A DNA stretch of 64,000 nucleotides from Bacteroidota bacterium (lineage in GTDB: Bacteria; Bacteroidota; Bacteroidia; AKYH767-A; 2013-40CM-41-45). The notes beneath the pieces are model-generated. The model searched no databases. It saw only the letters and a program-made list of their open reading frames with translations, and had not been told where the DNA came from. The DNA lies in assembly GCA_016711505.1 (NCBI GenBank), contig JADJSV010000017.1, positions 124,001-188,000 on the forward strand, written 5' to 3'. The position numbers and the translations under genes are program-made. Shown here piece by piece: positions 39,410 through 49,008 of the stretch. The stretch's first letter is position 1, and every line of letters starts with the position of its first letter.

Positions 39410-39619
39410 GACCCCAGCGGGGTCAAATATTGGTAGAAAAAAAATAGCATGTGATTATATCGACCCCGGAGGGGTCGTATGTGATTTCGGAATAAAATTT
39501 GTTTATTGTTGATGATTCATATCAATATTAAATTGTTTGCCAATTCATATGCGACCCCTCCGGGGTCGAAAATTGATTTCCATCATTTGTTCTACCAATA
39601 TGTGACCCCTCTGGGGTCA
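39410..39619. repeat. Cluster of four GACCCC-N3-GGGGTC palindromes
   Basis: Copies at 39410-39424, 39461-39477, 39552-39568 and 39603-39619, with three-base loops. Copies 2 and 3 share an extra C/G base pair at the ends, and copy 4 an extra T/A. They also form a larger inverted arrangement: the first is followed by AAATATTGGTAGAA and the last is preceded by TTCTACCAATATGTG, which are near reverse complements. The 423 bases between gltX and the methyltransferase gene hold nothing else recognisable. REP/MITE-like. Confidence 0.85.
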
Positions 39620-39695
39620 GGCGATTCAATTATTGAAGAAGTCGACATTATTACACTGCGACAAAAATGGCTTCTATACAAAGAAGGAATTGCCC

Positions 39696-40568
39696 TTATT
39701 TTGCAGTATTACAGAACCTCCCAAACACCCCCAAAGGCAGTTTCAGCCCAGAAGTAGATTTCAAAAACAATTCTCCCGTATGAAGATCCTTGAAATCGCG
39801 AAGCATATTTTCAACCACTAACGATGAGAATCCAAGCGAGTATGTATTCAGAATTAAAAACCGTTCTTCTTCATCGAGCAATTTGAAAACAAGATGCATC
39901 ATTTCATTGATCATCTCTTCCAGTTTCCATTTCTGGCCTTCGGTTCCATGACCATAAGCAGGTGGATCGAGAATGATACCATTGTATTTCTTGCCACGCT
40001 TTACTTCCTTTTTTACAAAAGCCATTGCATCTTCGACGATCCAGCGGATGTCTTTCAGGTTACTCAATTCCTGATTCTCATTAGCCCAACTCACAACTTG
40101 TTTGATCGAATCGAGATGGATCGTATCGGCACCGGCTGCTCTGGCAGCAAGTGAAGCTCCACCTGTATATGCGAAAAGATTCAACACTTTCGGTTGCGGA
40201 GTTTTCATGCTCTTCACCGATTTAAAAATGTAATCCCAGTTAACAGCTTGTTCAGGAAAAATTCCAACATGTTTAAAAGATGTAAGCGCCAGACGGAAAC
40301 GAATGTTTGGTCCTTTGTCGATCGGATATTCAATATTCCATCGATCCGGTGCATCACGCTTTTTCTCCCAGTCGCCGGTTGAAGATGACCTTGGGACAAA
40401 CTGCATACTTGCCATTTTGTTCCACTCTTTTGTCGACAAAACCGGATCCCACAAAGCCTGTGGCTCCGGACGGATCGTTACATATTTTCCGAAGCGTTCG
40501 AGCTTCTCAAAATTGCCGCAATCTATCAGTTCGTAATCGGGAAAATGTCCGGGACTAAGAAGTTCCAT
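39696..40568 (-). CDS. Class I SAM-dependent methyltransferase (RlmI/RlmK-like)
   Basis: A 290-residue Rossmann methyltransferase with VLNLFAYTGGASLAARAAGA (motif I), DSIKQVVSWANENQELSN (motif II), IRWIVEDAMAF and the substrate motif LDPPAYGHG, typical of the RlmI/RlmK type acting on nucleic-acid bases. The first ~100 residues lack a clear PUA domain but align with shorter Bacteroidota relatives. It probably methylates rRNA cytosine or guanine; the exact target cannot be assigned. Its 3' end is next to the palindrome cluster. Confidence 0.85.
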   Translation of the reverse strand: MELLSPGHFPDYELIDCGNFEKLERFGKYVTIRPEPQALWDPVLSTKEWNKMASMQFVPRSSSTGDWEKKRDAPDRWNIEYPIDKGPNIRFRLALTSFKHVGIFPEQAVNWDYIFKSVKSMKTPQPKVLNLFAYTGGASLAARAAGADTIHLDSIKQVVSWANENQELSNLKDIRWIVEDAMAFVKKEVKRGKKYNGIILDPPAYGHGTEGQKWKLEEMINEMMHLVFKLLDEEERFLILNTYSLGFSSLVVENMLRDFKDLHTGELFLKSTSGLKLPLGVFGRFCNTAK

Positions 40569-40685
40569 GTTGAAAGGGGATTATAAATAAAATTGATCAT
40601 TGAAATCAGTTTGCGACATTTGATGTTCGAAACGCGATTTCTATGATCAATTTATGACTATTAATATTCAATAAAGGATTTAGTT

Positions 40686-41423
40686 CTACAGATCTTCCTG
40701 ATTCATCAGAACAGAACCGGAAGTAAATTTGCTTTTTAAAACCGGATTGTCAACTGCAGCGACTACAGGTTTTACGTTTTCCGAAGCGTTTTCATGAACC
40801 TGAGAAACGGGAGCATGTCCGGTGTTTTCTATGAATGAAACGCCTTTGGTCGTGATCTCATAATGTCCTTTTTTCCGGGCTCCTGTGTAACGGATCAAAC
40901 CAAATTTTTTCAGAGTTGCAACATAGCGCGCACCTGTTACTCCACCAACTCCAACTAAATTGAACAATTCATTTGCTCTAAGTGTGGCAGTATTGTAAAG
41001 ATGGAAAAGCATTAGCATCTGCTTTTTCAAGTTTGGACCATTCTGTGCTGTTTGTCCGGGGAACATTTTCCAACGATCATAAAGCACATCCATATCGAAA
41101 TCGATCAATGCTGTATTTGCCAGGATAGATTGTTCCTGCGTAGACTGTGGATTATTGTTCACTGCAAAACGGCTGTCGCTGCGGGTCCGCAAGCGGTCGT
41201 TGATCTGCATCATATTACCATTGATCAACTGCAATTCCTCTATGCGGACATGCAGATCGTCGATGATCTTTTGCAGGTCGTCGACACGTTTCAGCATTTT
41301 GCCATTACGGATCATCAAGTGATTATACTGGTGGTATAACTCTTCGTTTTCGTTCGTTAGTTCCTTGATCAGCTTAGATTGATTTTCTACCTTCAATTGA
41401 AGTTTTTCGATTGTCATTTCCAT
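40686..41423 (-). CDS. Coiled-coil and winged-helix-like protein
   Basis: A 245-residue protein. Residues ~1-80 are a continuous predicted coiled coil (KLQLKVENQSKLIKELTNEN ... LQKIIDDLHVRIEELQLINGNM). Residues ~115-200 look like a winged-helix DNA-binding domain (LMLFHLYNTATLRANELFNLVGVGGVTGARYVATLKKFGLIRYTGARKKGHYEITTKGVSFI). The tail is Val/Ser-rich. A regulator or nucleoid-associated protein is plausible, but I recognise no named family. Confidence 0.72.
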   Translation of the reverse strand: MEMTIEKLQLKVENQSKLIKELTNENEELYHQYNHLMIRNGKMLKRVDDLQKIIDDLHVRIEELQLINGNMMQINDRLRTRSDSRFAVNNNPQSTQEQSILANTALIDFDMDVLYDRWKMFPGQTAQNGPNLKKQMLMLFHLYNTATLRANELFNLVGVGGVTGARYVATLKKFGLIRYTGARKKGHYEITTKGVSFIENTGHAPVSQVHENASENVKPVVAAVDNPVLKSKFTSGSVLMNQEDL

Positions 41424-41619
41424 GGAAGAGTTTTTTCTTTTGAAATTTGCGGCAATTTATCTTATTAATTGATGATAGAAAAAGAAATAACGAGTAGTTA
41501 GAAACATTAAATGTTAATAAGTGGCTAAAAGATTGGTAAATAAAGAAGTAAGACTTTCAAACAGTCAAATAAATGCTTTCTTTTTTTTATATTTGATACT
41601 CATCCCCAATTTATATCTT

Positions 41620-43559
41620 TTGAAAAATATCTTATTCCCCTTTCTGATTCTGATTTCTTCAGTTTGTCATGCTCAATGGCAGCAAGGTGATGGTCCCGGT
41701 GGAGGAACTATTACTTCAATATTTGCAAACGGAACTGAGTTTTTTGTTTCAACTTTTGAGGGTGCAGTCTATAAATCTGAACCAAGTGGCAGCAACAGGA
41801 CTATGATTTTACATAATCAAGGAAATCCAATTGCCGATCAAATAATAAAACTTAGGAATCGAATATATGTTCAATATCGAAATCCGTTAGATCCTGTGTT
41901 TTCTGATGACGAAGGTGTAACTTGGATAAATGATACTACGAATGAATGTCCTCGTTACCATAAGGATGGAATATTTTTTAGAGATACTACTTTTACTCTT
42001 GACTCTGGAACTACATGGATAAATAATTCTGTCTTAGAAAATAGTATTGAAGATGGATTCCGGAGTACTAATGAAACTTTTCTTGTTGGGAATAATAAAT
42101 TATTTCGCACATTTAATAATGGCCTTACATGGGATACACTTTTTTTCTCATCGATACCCGGAAGTCTTGTAAAAAGCGGTTCAAATTATATTTCAACTTC
42201 AGGAGAAATCAGTCTTGATTCAGGATTGACATGGAATCCAATCCCACTATTTTCTGATAAAATAATCAAACATATAGAACATGATAATTTCTCTGTATAT
42301 ATTCTAACTGACACTTCAGGCTTATTTTTTTCTCAGGACAATGGAATGAACTGGAGTCAGGTGACTTCTGTATTACCACAAAGTAGAAGTTTGAATTTTA
42401 TGACCCGAGGAGGTGACAATATTTTTGTAACAGGTTACTTGCAGGGTGTATTTGTTTCATCAGATCATGGACTAACATGGAATATGGCAAACCAAAATCT
42501 GAACAGCTTATCAACTTATGTAATTGCCGGTAAAAATTCCACTTTGTTTGCAGGAACAATAAATGGGGTTTTTAAAAGCCTTGATCAAGGCTTGACGTGG
42601 GTCAAAATTGATGCAGGTACTGTTATTAATTCGTCAGTTATAACAGATATTTTCATAGATAATGGAAATATCTTTATTGTTTGCGGAAGAGAAGCATATT
42701 TAAGTACAGACAATGGAATCAATTGGTCAGAATTAAATCTTGGACCCTTTTTATATGATCATCATTGCATGGCTTCTAATGACTCATTGATTTTTTAAGT
42801 GGCCAAAACGGACTTTATATTTCTGCTGATCATGGTACTACTTGGTCATTCAGAAGTTCTACACCAAGTACGATTTCTATTAATTCGATCGCTGTTCTAA
42901 ACCAAAATGTTTTTCTCTCTCAATGGGATTCATTGGTTATTTCGAATGACAACGGAATGACATGGGGAAGTTCACCTGTTATTCCCGGACCAATTTTAAG
43001 TGTAAATCAACACGACAATAAAATATACGTATGTTCTCAAACAGTCGGAATTCTTTGTTCATCAGATAGCGGACTTACATGGACAAATTTATTGAACCGA
43101 AGATATATAAATCATCTGTATGTCACCGATTCCATAATCTGGGCGCCGAATGTATTAAGATTAATTTTCTATTCTTTTGACGGAGGTATTACGTTTGACT
43201 CCGTAAACACACCAGATAATTTTTACACATCAATTGGTTTTACATTAAATTCCGGATATATTTTCGCTGGCATGGAAGCAGGTGGAATCTGGAGAACACC
43301 TTACATGAATCCTATCAATACCACTTCAGAATTGGTAGATGAACCTTTGACCTTATTTCCAAATCCTGCTGTAAATTCTATTACTGTTAAAGATAGAACC
43401 GAACTTTTTGTTTATGAGATTTCCGACCCCCTTGGAAGAAAAATAAAAAAAGGAATTTCATTTGGGACGATCGATATCAGCTTTCTGAAAGCCGGAGAAT
43501 ACTATTTATCTACCTACGACAATTCCGGACCTGCAGTGAAATTCATTAAGCAGAATTGA
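41620..43559 (+). pseudogene. Asp-box secreted protein with T9SS domain, split by one base
   Basis: The TTG at 41620 gives a signal peptide (LKNILFPFLILISSVCHAQ); the frame is also open from a GTG at 41521. The body contains about ten Asp-box/BNR-like motifs (SxDxGxTW: SDDEGVTW, TFNNGLTW, SQDNGMNW, SSDHGLTW, SLDQGLTW, STDNGINW, SADHGTTW, SNDNGMTW, SSDSGLTW), suggesting a beta-propeller. The first frame stops at 42798; one extra T in the T6 run at 42791-42796 joins it to the second frame, ending in a T9SS type A domain (LFPNPAVNSITV). Together they make about 646 residues. Confidence 0.82.
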
Positions 43560-43640
43560 ACTTCCCAATTAACAACCTCCCCGGCAAAGAAAGCAGTAAT
43601 GGCTGATTTTCATGAAATTTCGATTAAAATCAACAATAAT

Positions 43641-43739
43641 TTCTGCGGTTTTTCTGCGTATTCTGCGCATTCTGCGGGAAATAAATCTCTGTTATTTATC
43701 TCCCGCAGAATGCGCAGAATACGCAGAAAAACCGCAGAA
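43641..43739. repeat. 39-bp perfect inverted repeat, TCTGCG-type
   Basis: Left arm 43641-43679 and right arm 43701-43739 are perfect reverse complements over 39 bp, with a 21-base loop. The arms contain the word TTCTGCG repeated four times. It lies between the Asp-box gene and the DUF4175 gene, just before that gene's shortened start. Confidence 0.9.
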
Positions 43740-43831
43740 CTATGTATAATCATATTCGTATCCTTTAACCAAAACCCCAAGAATATTAACCCTTTCAAGC
43801 ATTTATCCTGGGTCGGTTTGTTGTTATTCCT

Positions 43832-46800
43832 ATGATGCACTTGTATCGCTTAGGAAAAATTATTTCTCACGAACAAGCCGCTGAAATTATTGGTAAACAT
43901 TTTTCGAAAGTTCAGGACAAACTTCTGAATGTACTTCAACTTAAAAAGCAAGCCGACGAAAACACTTCCACTCATCCTGAATTATTACTTGCCGGGATCA
44001 ATCAGAAAATTGAAGAATTAAAACCGGTTCCTTTTATTACTGCAATCAACATTTCTGAGAACCGCCGTTATCTTCGATTTGCAGTGATTCCTTTGTTTGC
44101 ACTTATCGTTTTACTTTTTGCTGCACCTTCACTTGTTAAGGATAGCACTAAACGTTTGATCGAACATCAAACCTACTTTGAAAAACCTGCGCCATTCACA
44201 TTTGAAGTGACAAACAAATCATTGCGTGCATTGCAGCAACAGGATTTTCAGATCGACATTCGCATCAATGGAAATGAAATTCCTGCTGAAGCTTTTATTG
44301 AGATCGACGGCAATCAATTCAAACTTGAAAAAGAAAATCTGACAACCTTCCATTACCTGTTCAAAAATCTTCAACGCACACAATCATTCAAATTATTTGC
44401 CGACGGATTTTATTCGCAGGAATATACGATTGAAGCATTGCCAAATCCGCTTTTGATGAGCTTTAATATCAATCTGGAATATCCGGTTTATCTGAATAAG
44501 CAGAATGAAACTATTCAAAACACGGGCGATCTGGTAATTCCATCAGGAACAAAAGTGAAATGGAATTTCAATACGAAGAATACTGAACAATTGAATCTTG
44601 TTTTCCATGATTCAACAATCAGTCTGACTCAGAATGGTGAAGATCAATTTATTTTCTCACGTCGCTTTACTAAAAATGATTCGTATGTAATTACAACCAG
44701 CAATCATTTCATCAATAGTAAAGATTCAATCCACTATACAATATCTGTAGTGCCTGATATTTATCCATCGATATCAATTGAACAAAGCCGCGATTCTTTA
44801 TCAGGCAAACGGACTTTCTTCCGCGGAATGATAAAAGACGATTATGGATTTTCGAAACTGACATTCAATTATCGTTTTCTTAAATCGAATGACAGTCTGC
44901 AATCAAATGAAGGCAAACAATTCTCAGATGTGATTCCGGTAAGCAGATCATTGACGACTGACCAGTTCTTTTACTCATGGGATCTTTCCACTGTAAATAT
45001 TGTTGCAGGTGATGAAGTTGAATATTACTTCGAGATTTCCGATAATGATGGCATTGCAGGTCCAAAATCTACACGTTCACAGTCACAGATCTTCAAAGCT
45101 CCATCTCTGAAAGAAATTGCAGAGAATACTGAAAAGAATAATGAATCTATTAAAGATGATCTAAAAGAATCAATTGCAAAAGCGAAACAGATCCAGAAAG
45201 ACCTGAATGATCTTGGAAAAAAATTGCTTGACAAAAAAGAACTTTCATTCGAAGAAAAGAAAAAAGCAGAAGAGCTTTTGAATCGTCAGAAAGAACTGGA
45301 GAAGAAACTTGATGAGATCAGAAAGAAGAATGAAGATAAAAATCGTCAGGAAGAAGAATACAAAAGAGTAAATGAAGATATTGCTCAGAAGCAAGAGCAG
45401 TTGCAATCCATTCTTGACAAATTAAAATCGCCTGAACTTCAAAAACTTCTTGAGCAACTGCAACAATTAATGCAGAATGTAAACAAGGATCAATTACAGG
45501 AACAATTGAGTCAGATGAAGCTCGATAATAAAGATCTTCAGAAAGAACTTGAGCGTTCGATCGAATTGTTCAAGCAAATGGAATTTGAACAAAAACTTCA
45601 GGATAATATCGACAAGCTGAATGAGCTTGCAAAAAAGCAAGACGAGTTAGCGAAAAAGACTGAAGAAAAAGATTCTAAGGAGGGAAAAGATAGTAAAGAA
45701 AGTAAAGAAAATGAGTCGAAGGAACAAAAAGATCAGCAGGATAAATTGAACAAAGACTTCGAAGATTTCCGCAAGGATATGGATGAACTTGCGAAGAAGA
45801 ATGAAGACCTGGAAGAGAAAAAAGATCTTGAAAATACTGATCAGCAAGAGCAGGAAATTCAAAAAGACATGGAAGAAAGTTCTGAGCAATTAGATCAGAA
45901 AAAAAGTAATAAAGCTTCTAAGTCACAGAAGAATGCTTCTCAAAAAATGCAACAGCTTGCACAAAAGATGAGCAAGATGCAGCAAGAAATGGAAGAAGAA
46001 GAGAATGAAGAAGACATGGATGCTTTACGTGCATTACTTGAAAACTTGCTTCGATTATCTTTCAATCAGGAGCAGTTGATGCAACAATTAAAATCGATTG
46101 ATATTAATAATCCGCAATATTTGAAGTTGAGTCAGCAACAGCAGAAATTAAAAGATGATGCTAAATCGATTGAAGATTCACTTTTTGCATTGAGTAAAAG
46201 AGTTGCAGAAATAGCACCGAAAGTAAATCAGGAAATAACTGCGATCAATCAGAATATGGATGAATCGTTAGACAATCTTGAAGCGCGAATGGTTCCGCAA
46301 GCAAGAAGTCGTCAGCAGTTTGTTATGACATCAGTAAACAATCTGACGTTATTGCTGAGTGAAGCACTTCAGCAAATGATGCAACAGCAGGCGCAATCGC
46401 AGTCTCCATCCAGTTGTAAAAAGCCCGGAAAAAAGAAGTCATCTTCAATGGCTGAACTCCGCAAGATGCAGGAAGAGCTGAACAAGAACATGCAGAAAAT
46501 GAAAGCCGGAATGAAGCAGGGCCAGCAACCCAAACCCGGAAAATCAGGCAAGGAAGGTCAGCAGATGAGTCAGGAGCTGGCAAAAATGGCAGCACAGCAG
46601 GAATTCATTAGAAATGAGTTAAATAAGTTGAATCAAAGTGATAATAAGGACGGTACTAAAAAGTTGGGAAATCTTGAAGATATCGCTAATCAGATGGAAG
46701 AAACTGAAAAGGACATTGTTAACCGGATGATCAGCGAACAAACTTTGAAACGTCAGCAGGAAATTACTACCCGATTGCTGGAAAGTGAGAAGGCGGAACG

Positions 46801-46990
46801 CGAGCGTGAGCAGGATGATCAGAGGAAATCAGAGGAAGCAAAAAATGCCTACTATCGTAACCCTTCCGAATTTGAAGAGTATAAGAGAATGAAGCAAAAA
46901 GAGATGGAATTGCTAAAAACAGTACCACCTTCTTTGAATTCCTATTATAAACAAAAGGTAAACGATTATTTCCAATCCATTGATAAATAA
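43832..46990 (+). CDS. DUF4175 family protein, apparently 5'-truncated
   Basis: A 1052-residue protein whose start at 43832 gives MMHLYRLGKIISHEQAAEIIGKHFS. One transmembrane segment lies near residues 85-105. The central region (~110-420) has Ig-like strands, and 430-900 is a very long Glu/Lys/Gln coiled coil (EELLNRQKELEKKLDEI, ELAKKQDELAKKTEEKDSK), typical of DUF4175. Full-length relatives carry about 100 more N-terminal residues with two membrane helices. Just before the ATG the frame reads AFILGRFVVIP, which looks like the end of the second helix, but a TAA lies upstream. The true 5' end seems lost. Function unknown; in Bacteroidota it is conserved beside an anti-sigma-like ATPase and ybeY. 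Confidence 0.82.
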   Translation: MMHLYRLGKIISHEQAAEIIGKHFSKVQDKLLNVLQLKKQADENTSTHPELLLAGINQKIEELKPVPFITAINISENRRYLRFAVIPLFALIVLLFAAPSLVKDSTKRLIEHQTYFEKPAPFTFEVTNKSLRALQQQDFQIDIRINGNEIPAEAFIEIDGNQFKLEKENLTTFHYLFKNLQRTQSFKLFADGFYSQEYTIEALPNPLLMSFNINLEYPVYLNKQNETIQNTGDLVIPSGTKVKWNFNTKNTEQLNLVFHDSTISLTQNGEDQFIFSRRFTKNDSYVITTSNHFINSKDSIHYTISVVPDIYPSISIEQSRDSLSGKRTFFRGMIKDDYGFSKLTFNYRFLKSNDSLQSNEGKQFSDVIPVSRSLTTDQFFYSWDLSTVNIVAGDEVEYYFEISDNDGIAGPKSTRSQSQIFKAPSLKEIAENTEKNNESIKDDLKESIAKAKQIQKDLNDLGKKLLDKKELSFEEKKKAEELLNRQKELEKKLDEIRKKNEDKNRQEEEYKRVNEDIAQKQEQLQSILDKLKSPELQKLLEQLQQLMQNVNKDQLQEQLSQMKLDNKDLQKELERSIELFKQMEFEQKLQDNIDKLNELAKKQDELAKKTEEKDSKEGKDSKESKENESKEQKDQQDKLNKDFEDFRKDMDELAKKNEDLEEKKDLENTDQQEQEIQKDMEESSEQLDQKKSNKASKSQKNASQKMQQLAQKMSKMQQEMEEEENEEDMDALRALLENLLRLSFNQEQLMQQLKSIDINNPQYLKLSQQQQKLKDDAKSIEDSLFALSKRVAEIAPKVNQEITAINQNMDESLDNLEARMVPQARSRQQFVMTSVNNLTLLLSEALQQMMQQQAQSQSPSSCKKPGKKKSSSMAELRKMQEELNKNMQKMKAGMKQGQQPKPGKSGKEGQQMSQELAKMAAQQEFIRNELNKLNQSDNKDGTKKLGNLEDIANQMEETEKDIVNRMISEQTLKRQQEITTRLLESEKAEREREQDDQRKSEEAKNAYYRNPSEFEEYKRMKQKEMELLKTVPPSLNSYYKQKVNDYFQSIDK

Positions 46991-46997
46991 TTCATTA

Positions 46998-47411
46998 ATG
47001 CAACTTACAGGCGAAAGTCAGACACTGGAACTAGCGTCCACACCCGAAAGCATTTCGGTGGTTGAACGTATGATTGATGATATCCGCAACAAGTACAACG
47101 TGAGTGAAGACATGTTCGGAAACATGTTGGTTGCTATCACAGAGGCGGTGACCAATGCTATTTATCATGGCAACAAATCTGACGGAACTAAAAAAGTTAG
47201 CATCAGTTGTACCCATGCACCCGGCTCAATTGTTTTTACAATTGCAGACGAAGGAACAGGTTTCGATTACTACAATTTACCTGACCCAACTGCTCCTGAA
47301 AATCTGGAGAAAGAATGTGGTCGTGGTATTTTCTTAATGAAGCATCTTACAGATCAATTGATCTTCTCAGAAGACGGCCGCGTCGTAGAGATGAGTTTCA
47401 AGATCTCTTAA
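46998..47411 (+). CDS. ATP-binding anti-sigma-factor-like protein
   Basis: A 137-residue GHKL-type ATPase of the RsbW/SpoIIAB class, from the ATG giving MQLTGESQTLELAS. Motifs are N box (LVAITEAVTNAIYHGNK) and the G boxes (DEGTGFDYYNLPD; CGRGIFLMKHLTDQL). It may act as a switch kinase in a partner-switching system. No anti-anti-sigma gene is adjacent. The gene begins just after the DUF4175 stop and in relatives forms part of a conserved DUF4175-ATPase-ybeY order. Confidence 0.88.
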   Translation: MQLTGESQTLELASTPESISVVERMIDDIRNKYNVSEDMFGNMLVAITEAVTNAIYHGNKSDGTKKVSISCTHAPGSIVFTIADEGTGFDYYNLPDPTAPENLEKECGRGIFLMKHLTDQLIFSEDGRVVEMSFKIS

Positions 47412-47436
47412 TAAAATAGTTAGAGTTTGGTTAGAC

Positions 47437-47468
47437 AAAAAAGGAGCTGGGAGAGCTCCTTTTTTTTT
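47437..47468 (+). terminator. Intrinsic terminator after the ATPase gene
   Basis: AAAAAAGGAGCT pairs with AGCTCC followed by a T-run (loop GGGAG) 25 bases after the stop at 47411. Strong hairpin plus T-tract. Confidence 0.85.
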
Positions 47469-47490
47469 GTGCGGTTTTTTTTGCAAACAA

Positions 47491-47693
47491 GACTTCTGTT
47501 TGCCTATGAGGTGAGGACTAAACTTTTTGAAAGTGCGTGGGGTTGGCAGAGGGTAGCTGGCAGAAGTCCGGGGGCGTGGTTTTTCTAGTACATACAAGCT
47601 GCAAAATGATTTATGTAATTCTAATTTCTTTTTTCAATCGAGACTTCTGCCAGCCTTTGAGGCGAGGGCTGAACTTTTTTTTGAGTGCGTGGC
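47491..47693. repeat. Direct repeats upstream of the RAYT gene
   Basis: Two related copies, about 50 bases each, at 47491-47540 and 47642-47693 (pattern GACTTCTG ... GAGG(T/C)GAGG(A/G)CT ... TTTTT ... AGTGCGTGG). In addition GCTGGCAGAAGTC at 47556-47568 is the exact reverse complement of GACTTCTGCCAGC at 47642-47654, so the block can form an inverted pair. It looks like REP/BIME-type sequence beside a RAYT gene. Confidence 0.7.
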
Positions 47694-47779
47694 GATTATA
47701 TATGACTGCTTGCAGCTTCTATTAAAATCACCATCATATATTGGATGCATAAAAAAAGTTTTGTCTTTAGATTTGTCGA

Positions 47780-48352
47780 ATGCCAAACGCTTATCAAATA
47801 GACAAACAGGATGGAATTTACTTTATGACCAGCAATCTGGTTGGGTGGGTGGATCTTTTTATCAGAGAGAGAAATAAGAGAATTTTAGCGGATAGTCTTA
47901 ACTTTTGTATTAAGAATAAAGGCTTGAATGTTCATGCATATGTTTTTATGTCAAGTCATATTCATATGGTTGCAAGTTCAAGAAATAATAATCTGAGTCA
48001 GATCATGTGTGACTTTAAAAAGTTTACAAGCACCCAACTCATTCGTGAAATGCTGACAGTGAAAGAAAGCCGGCGTGAGTGGATGGTTCCCATTTTCAGG
48101 AATGCCGGTGAATTGAATTCAAAAAACAAGCATTTTCAATTGTGGCAAAATGGAAATCATGCCAAAGAAACATTTTCTCCTGAATTTACAGAACAAAAAA
48201 TAAGATACATACATCAAAATCCGGTCAAGGAAGGTATAGTCGTTCGCGCAGAAGATTATTTGTATAGTAGTGCAAGAGATTATATGGGAATGAAAAGTCC
48301 TGTGAATATTAGTAAATTATATTTTGATCAGTTTGGCAAATGCACCTACTAG
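47780..48352 (+). CDS. REP-associated tyrosine transposase (RAYT), IS200-like
   Basis: A 190-residue Y1 transposase. The metal-binding motif is SSHIHMV (HIH) near residue 59 (VFMSSHIHMVASS), and the catalytic Tyr region is the C-terminal EDYLYSSARDY. The layout is typical of RAYTs, domesticated relatives of IS200/IS605 TnpA that act on REP palindromes. Repeats on both sides (47491-47693 and 48725-49008) support that association. It is inserted between the ATPase gene and ybeY of a conserved block. Confidence 0.9.
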   Translation: MPNAYQIDKQDGIYFMTSNLVGWVDLFIRERNKRILADSLNFCIKNKGLNVHAYVFMSSHIHMVASSRNNNLSQIMCDFKKFTSTQLIREMLTVKESRREWMVPIFRNAGELNSKNKHFQLWQNGNHAKETFSPEFTEQKIRYIHQNPVKEGIVVRAEDYLYSSARDYMGMKSPVNISKLYFDQFGKCTY

Positions 48353-48380
48353 TTTATCATTTCATTCCAAATACATTTAA

Positions 48381-48689
48381 ATGAGAATACGTAAAGCGAA
48401 AATATTAGACCGAAAAATAAAATACAGGCCAAGAAATAATTTTGAGTACTTTTTTTATGCATACGATTCCGACAATGCGGAATCACTAACTAAAGAACTT
48501 ACTGCTCTTGGCTATAGTGCAGAAATTACGGACATCTCTGATTCATCCATTTTATTTCTAATAAATGGATTTACTTCTGACTACACTTCAATTGATAAGG
48601 ACATTGCTTCCTGGTTCAATCAAATGACTAATCTTGCAAAAAAACACAAATGTGAATTTGACGGCTGGGAACGTCGGTTCAATATATAA
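48381..48689 (+). CDS. RraB-like (RNase E inhibitor family) protein
   Basis: A 102-residue protein with FEYFFYAYDSDNAESLTKELTALGYSAEIT and the family-typical C-terminal FDGWE (as in RraB-type DGW). RraB regulates RNase E in E. coli; Bacteroidota homologues have a similar fold but their target is uncertain. It lies 28 bases after the RAYT gene in the same direction. Confidence 0.75.
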   Translation: MRIRKAKILDRKIKYRPRNNFEYFFYAYDSDNAESLTKELTALGYSAEITDISDSSILFLINGFTSDYTSIDKDIASWFNQMTNLAKKHKCEFDGWERRFNI

Positions 48690-48724
48690 CCAACTCAAAA
48701 ACTTACCTAAAAGAAACCCCTCAC

Positions 48725-49008
48725 CTGCCGGGTGTAGTCTTGAAGATAGCTTACTCTTGAATTTTACGATTCAGTTGTTTGACAAGATGTCCCTGAATTT
48801 ATTTCCACACAGACTACACCCTACACTCTCCTAAAATTACTTCCACAAAGTCTATACCCTGCAGCCCGCCGGGTGTAGTCTTCCAAATAAATTAATTTTG
48901 AATTTTACGAATACAATAGATTAATATGATGCCCTGCAAATTACTTCCACACAGACTACACCCTACACTCTCCTATAAAATTACTTACACAAAGTCTATA
49001 CCCTGCAG
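48725..49008. repeat. Two tandem ~140-bp units with internal inverted repeat
   Basis: Units at 48725-48864 and 48865-49008 are near-duplicates: each starts with a GCCGGGTGTAGTCTT word, includes GAATTTTACGA and ends with TCTATACCCTGCAG. Each holds GGGTGTAGTCT and, 70-80 bases later, AGACTACACCC, an inverted pair, so each unit could fold. The block fills the space between the RraB-like gene and ybeY. It is probably the REP substrate of the neighbouring RAYT. Confidence 0.85.

Noticed and set aside
39506..39821. Short plus-strand frames between the palindromes and the methyltransferase gene
   Set aside because: They cross the palindromes and have no plausible composition or start context.
45647..45889. 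Minus-strand Phe/Leu-rich frame within the DUF4175 coiled coil
   Set aside because: A shadow of the Glu/Lys-rich coding strand.
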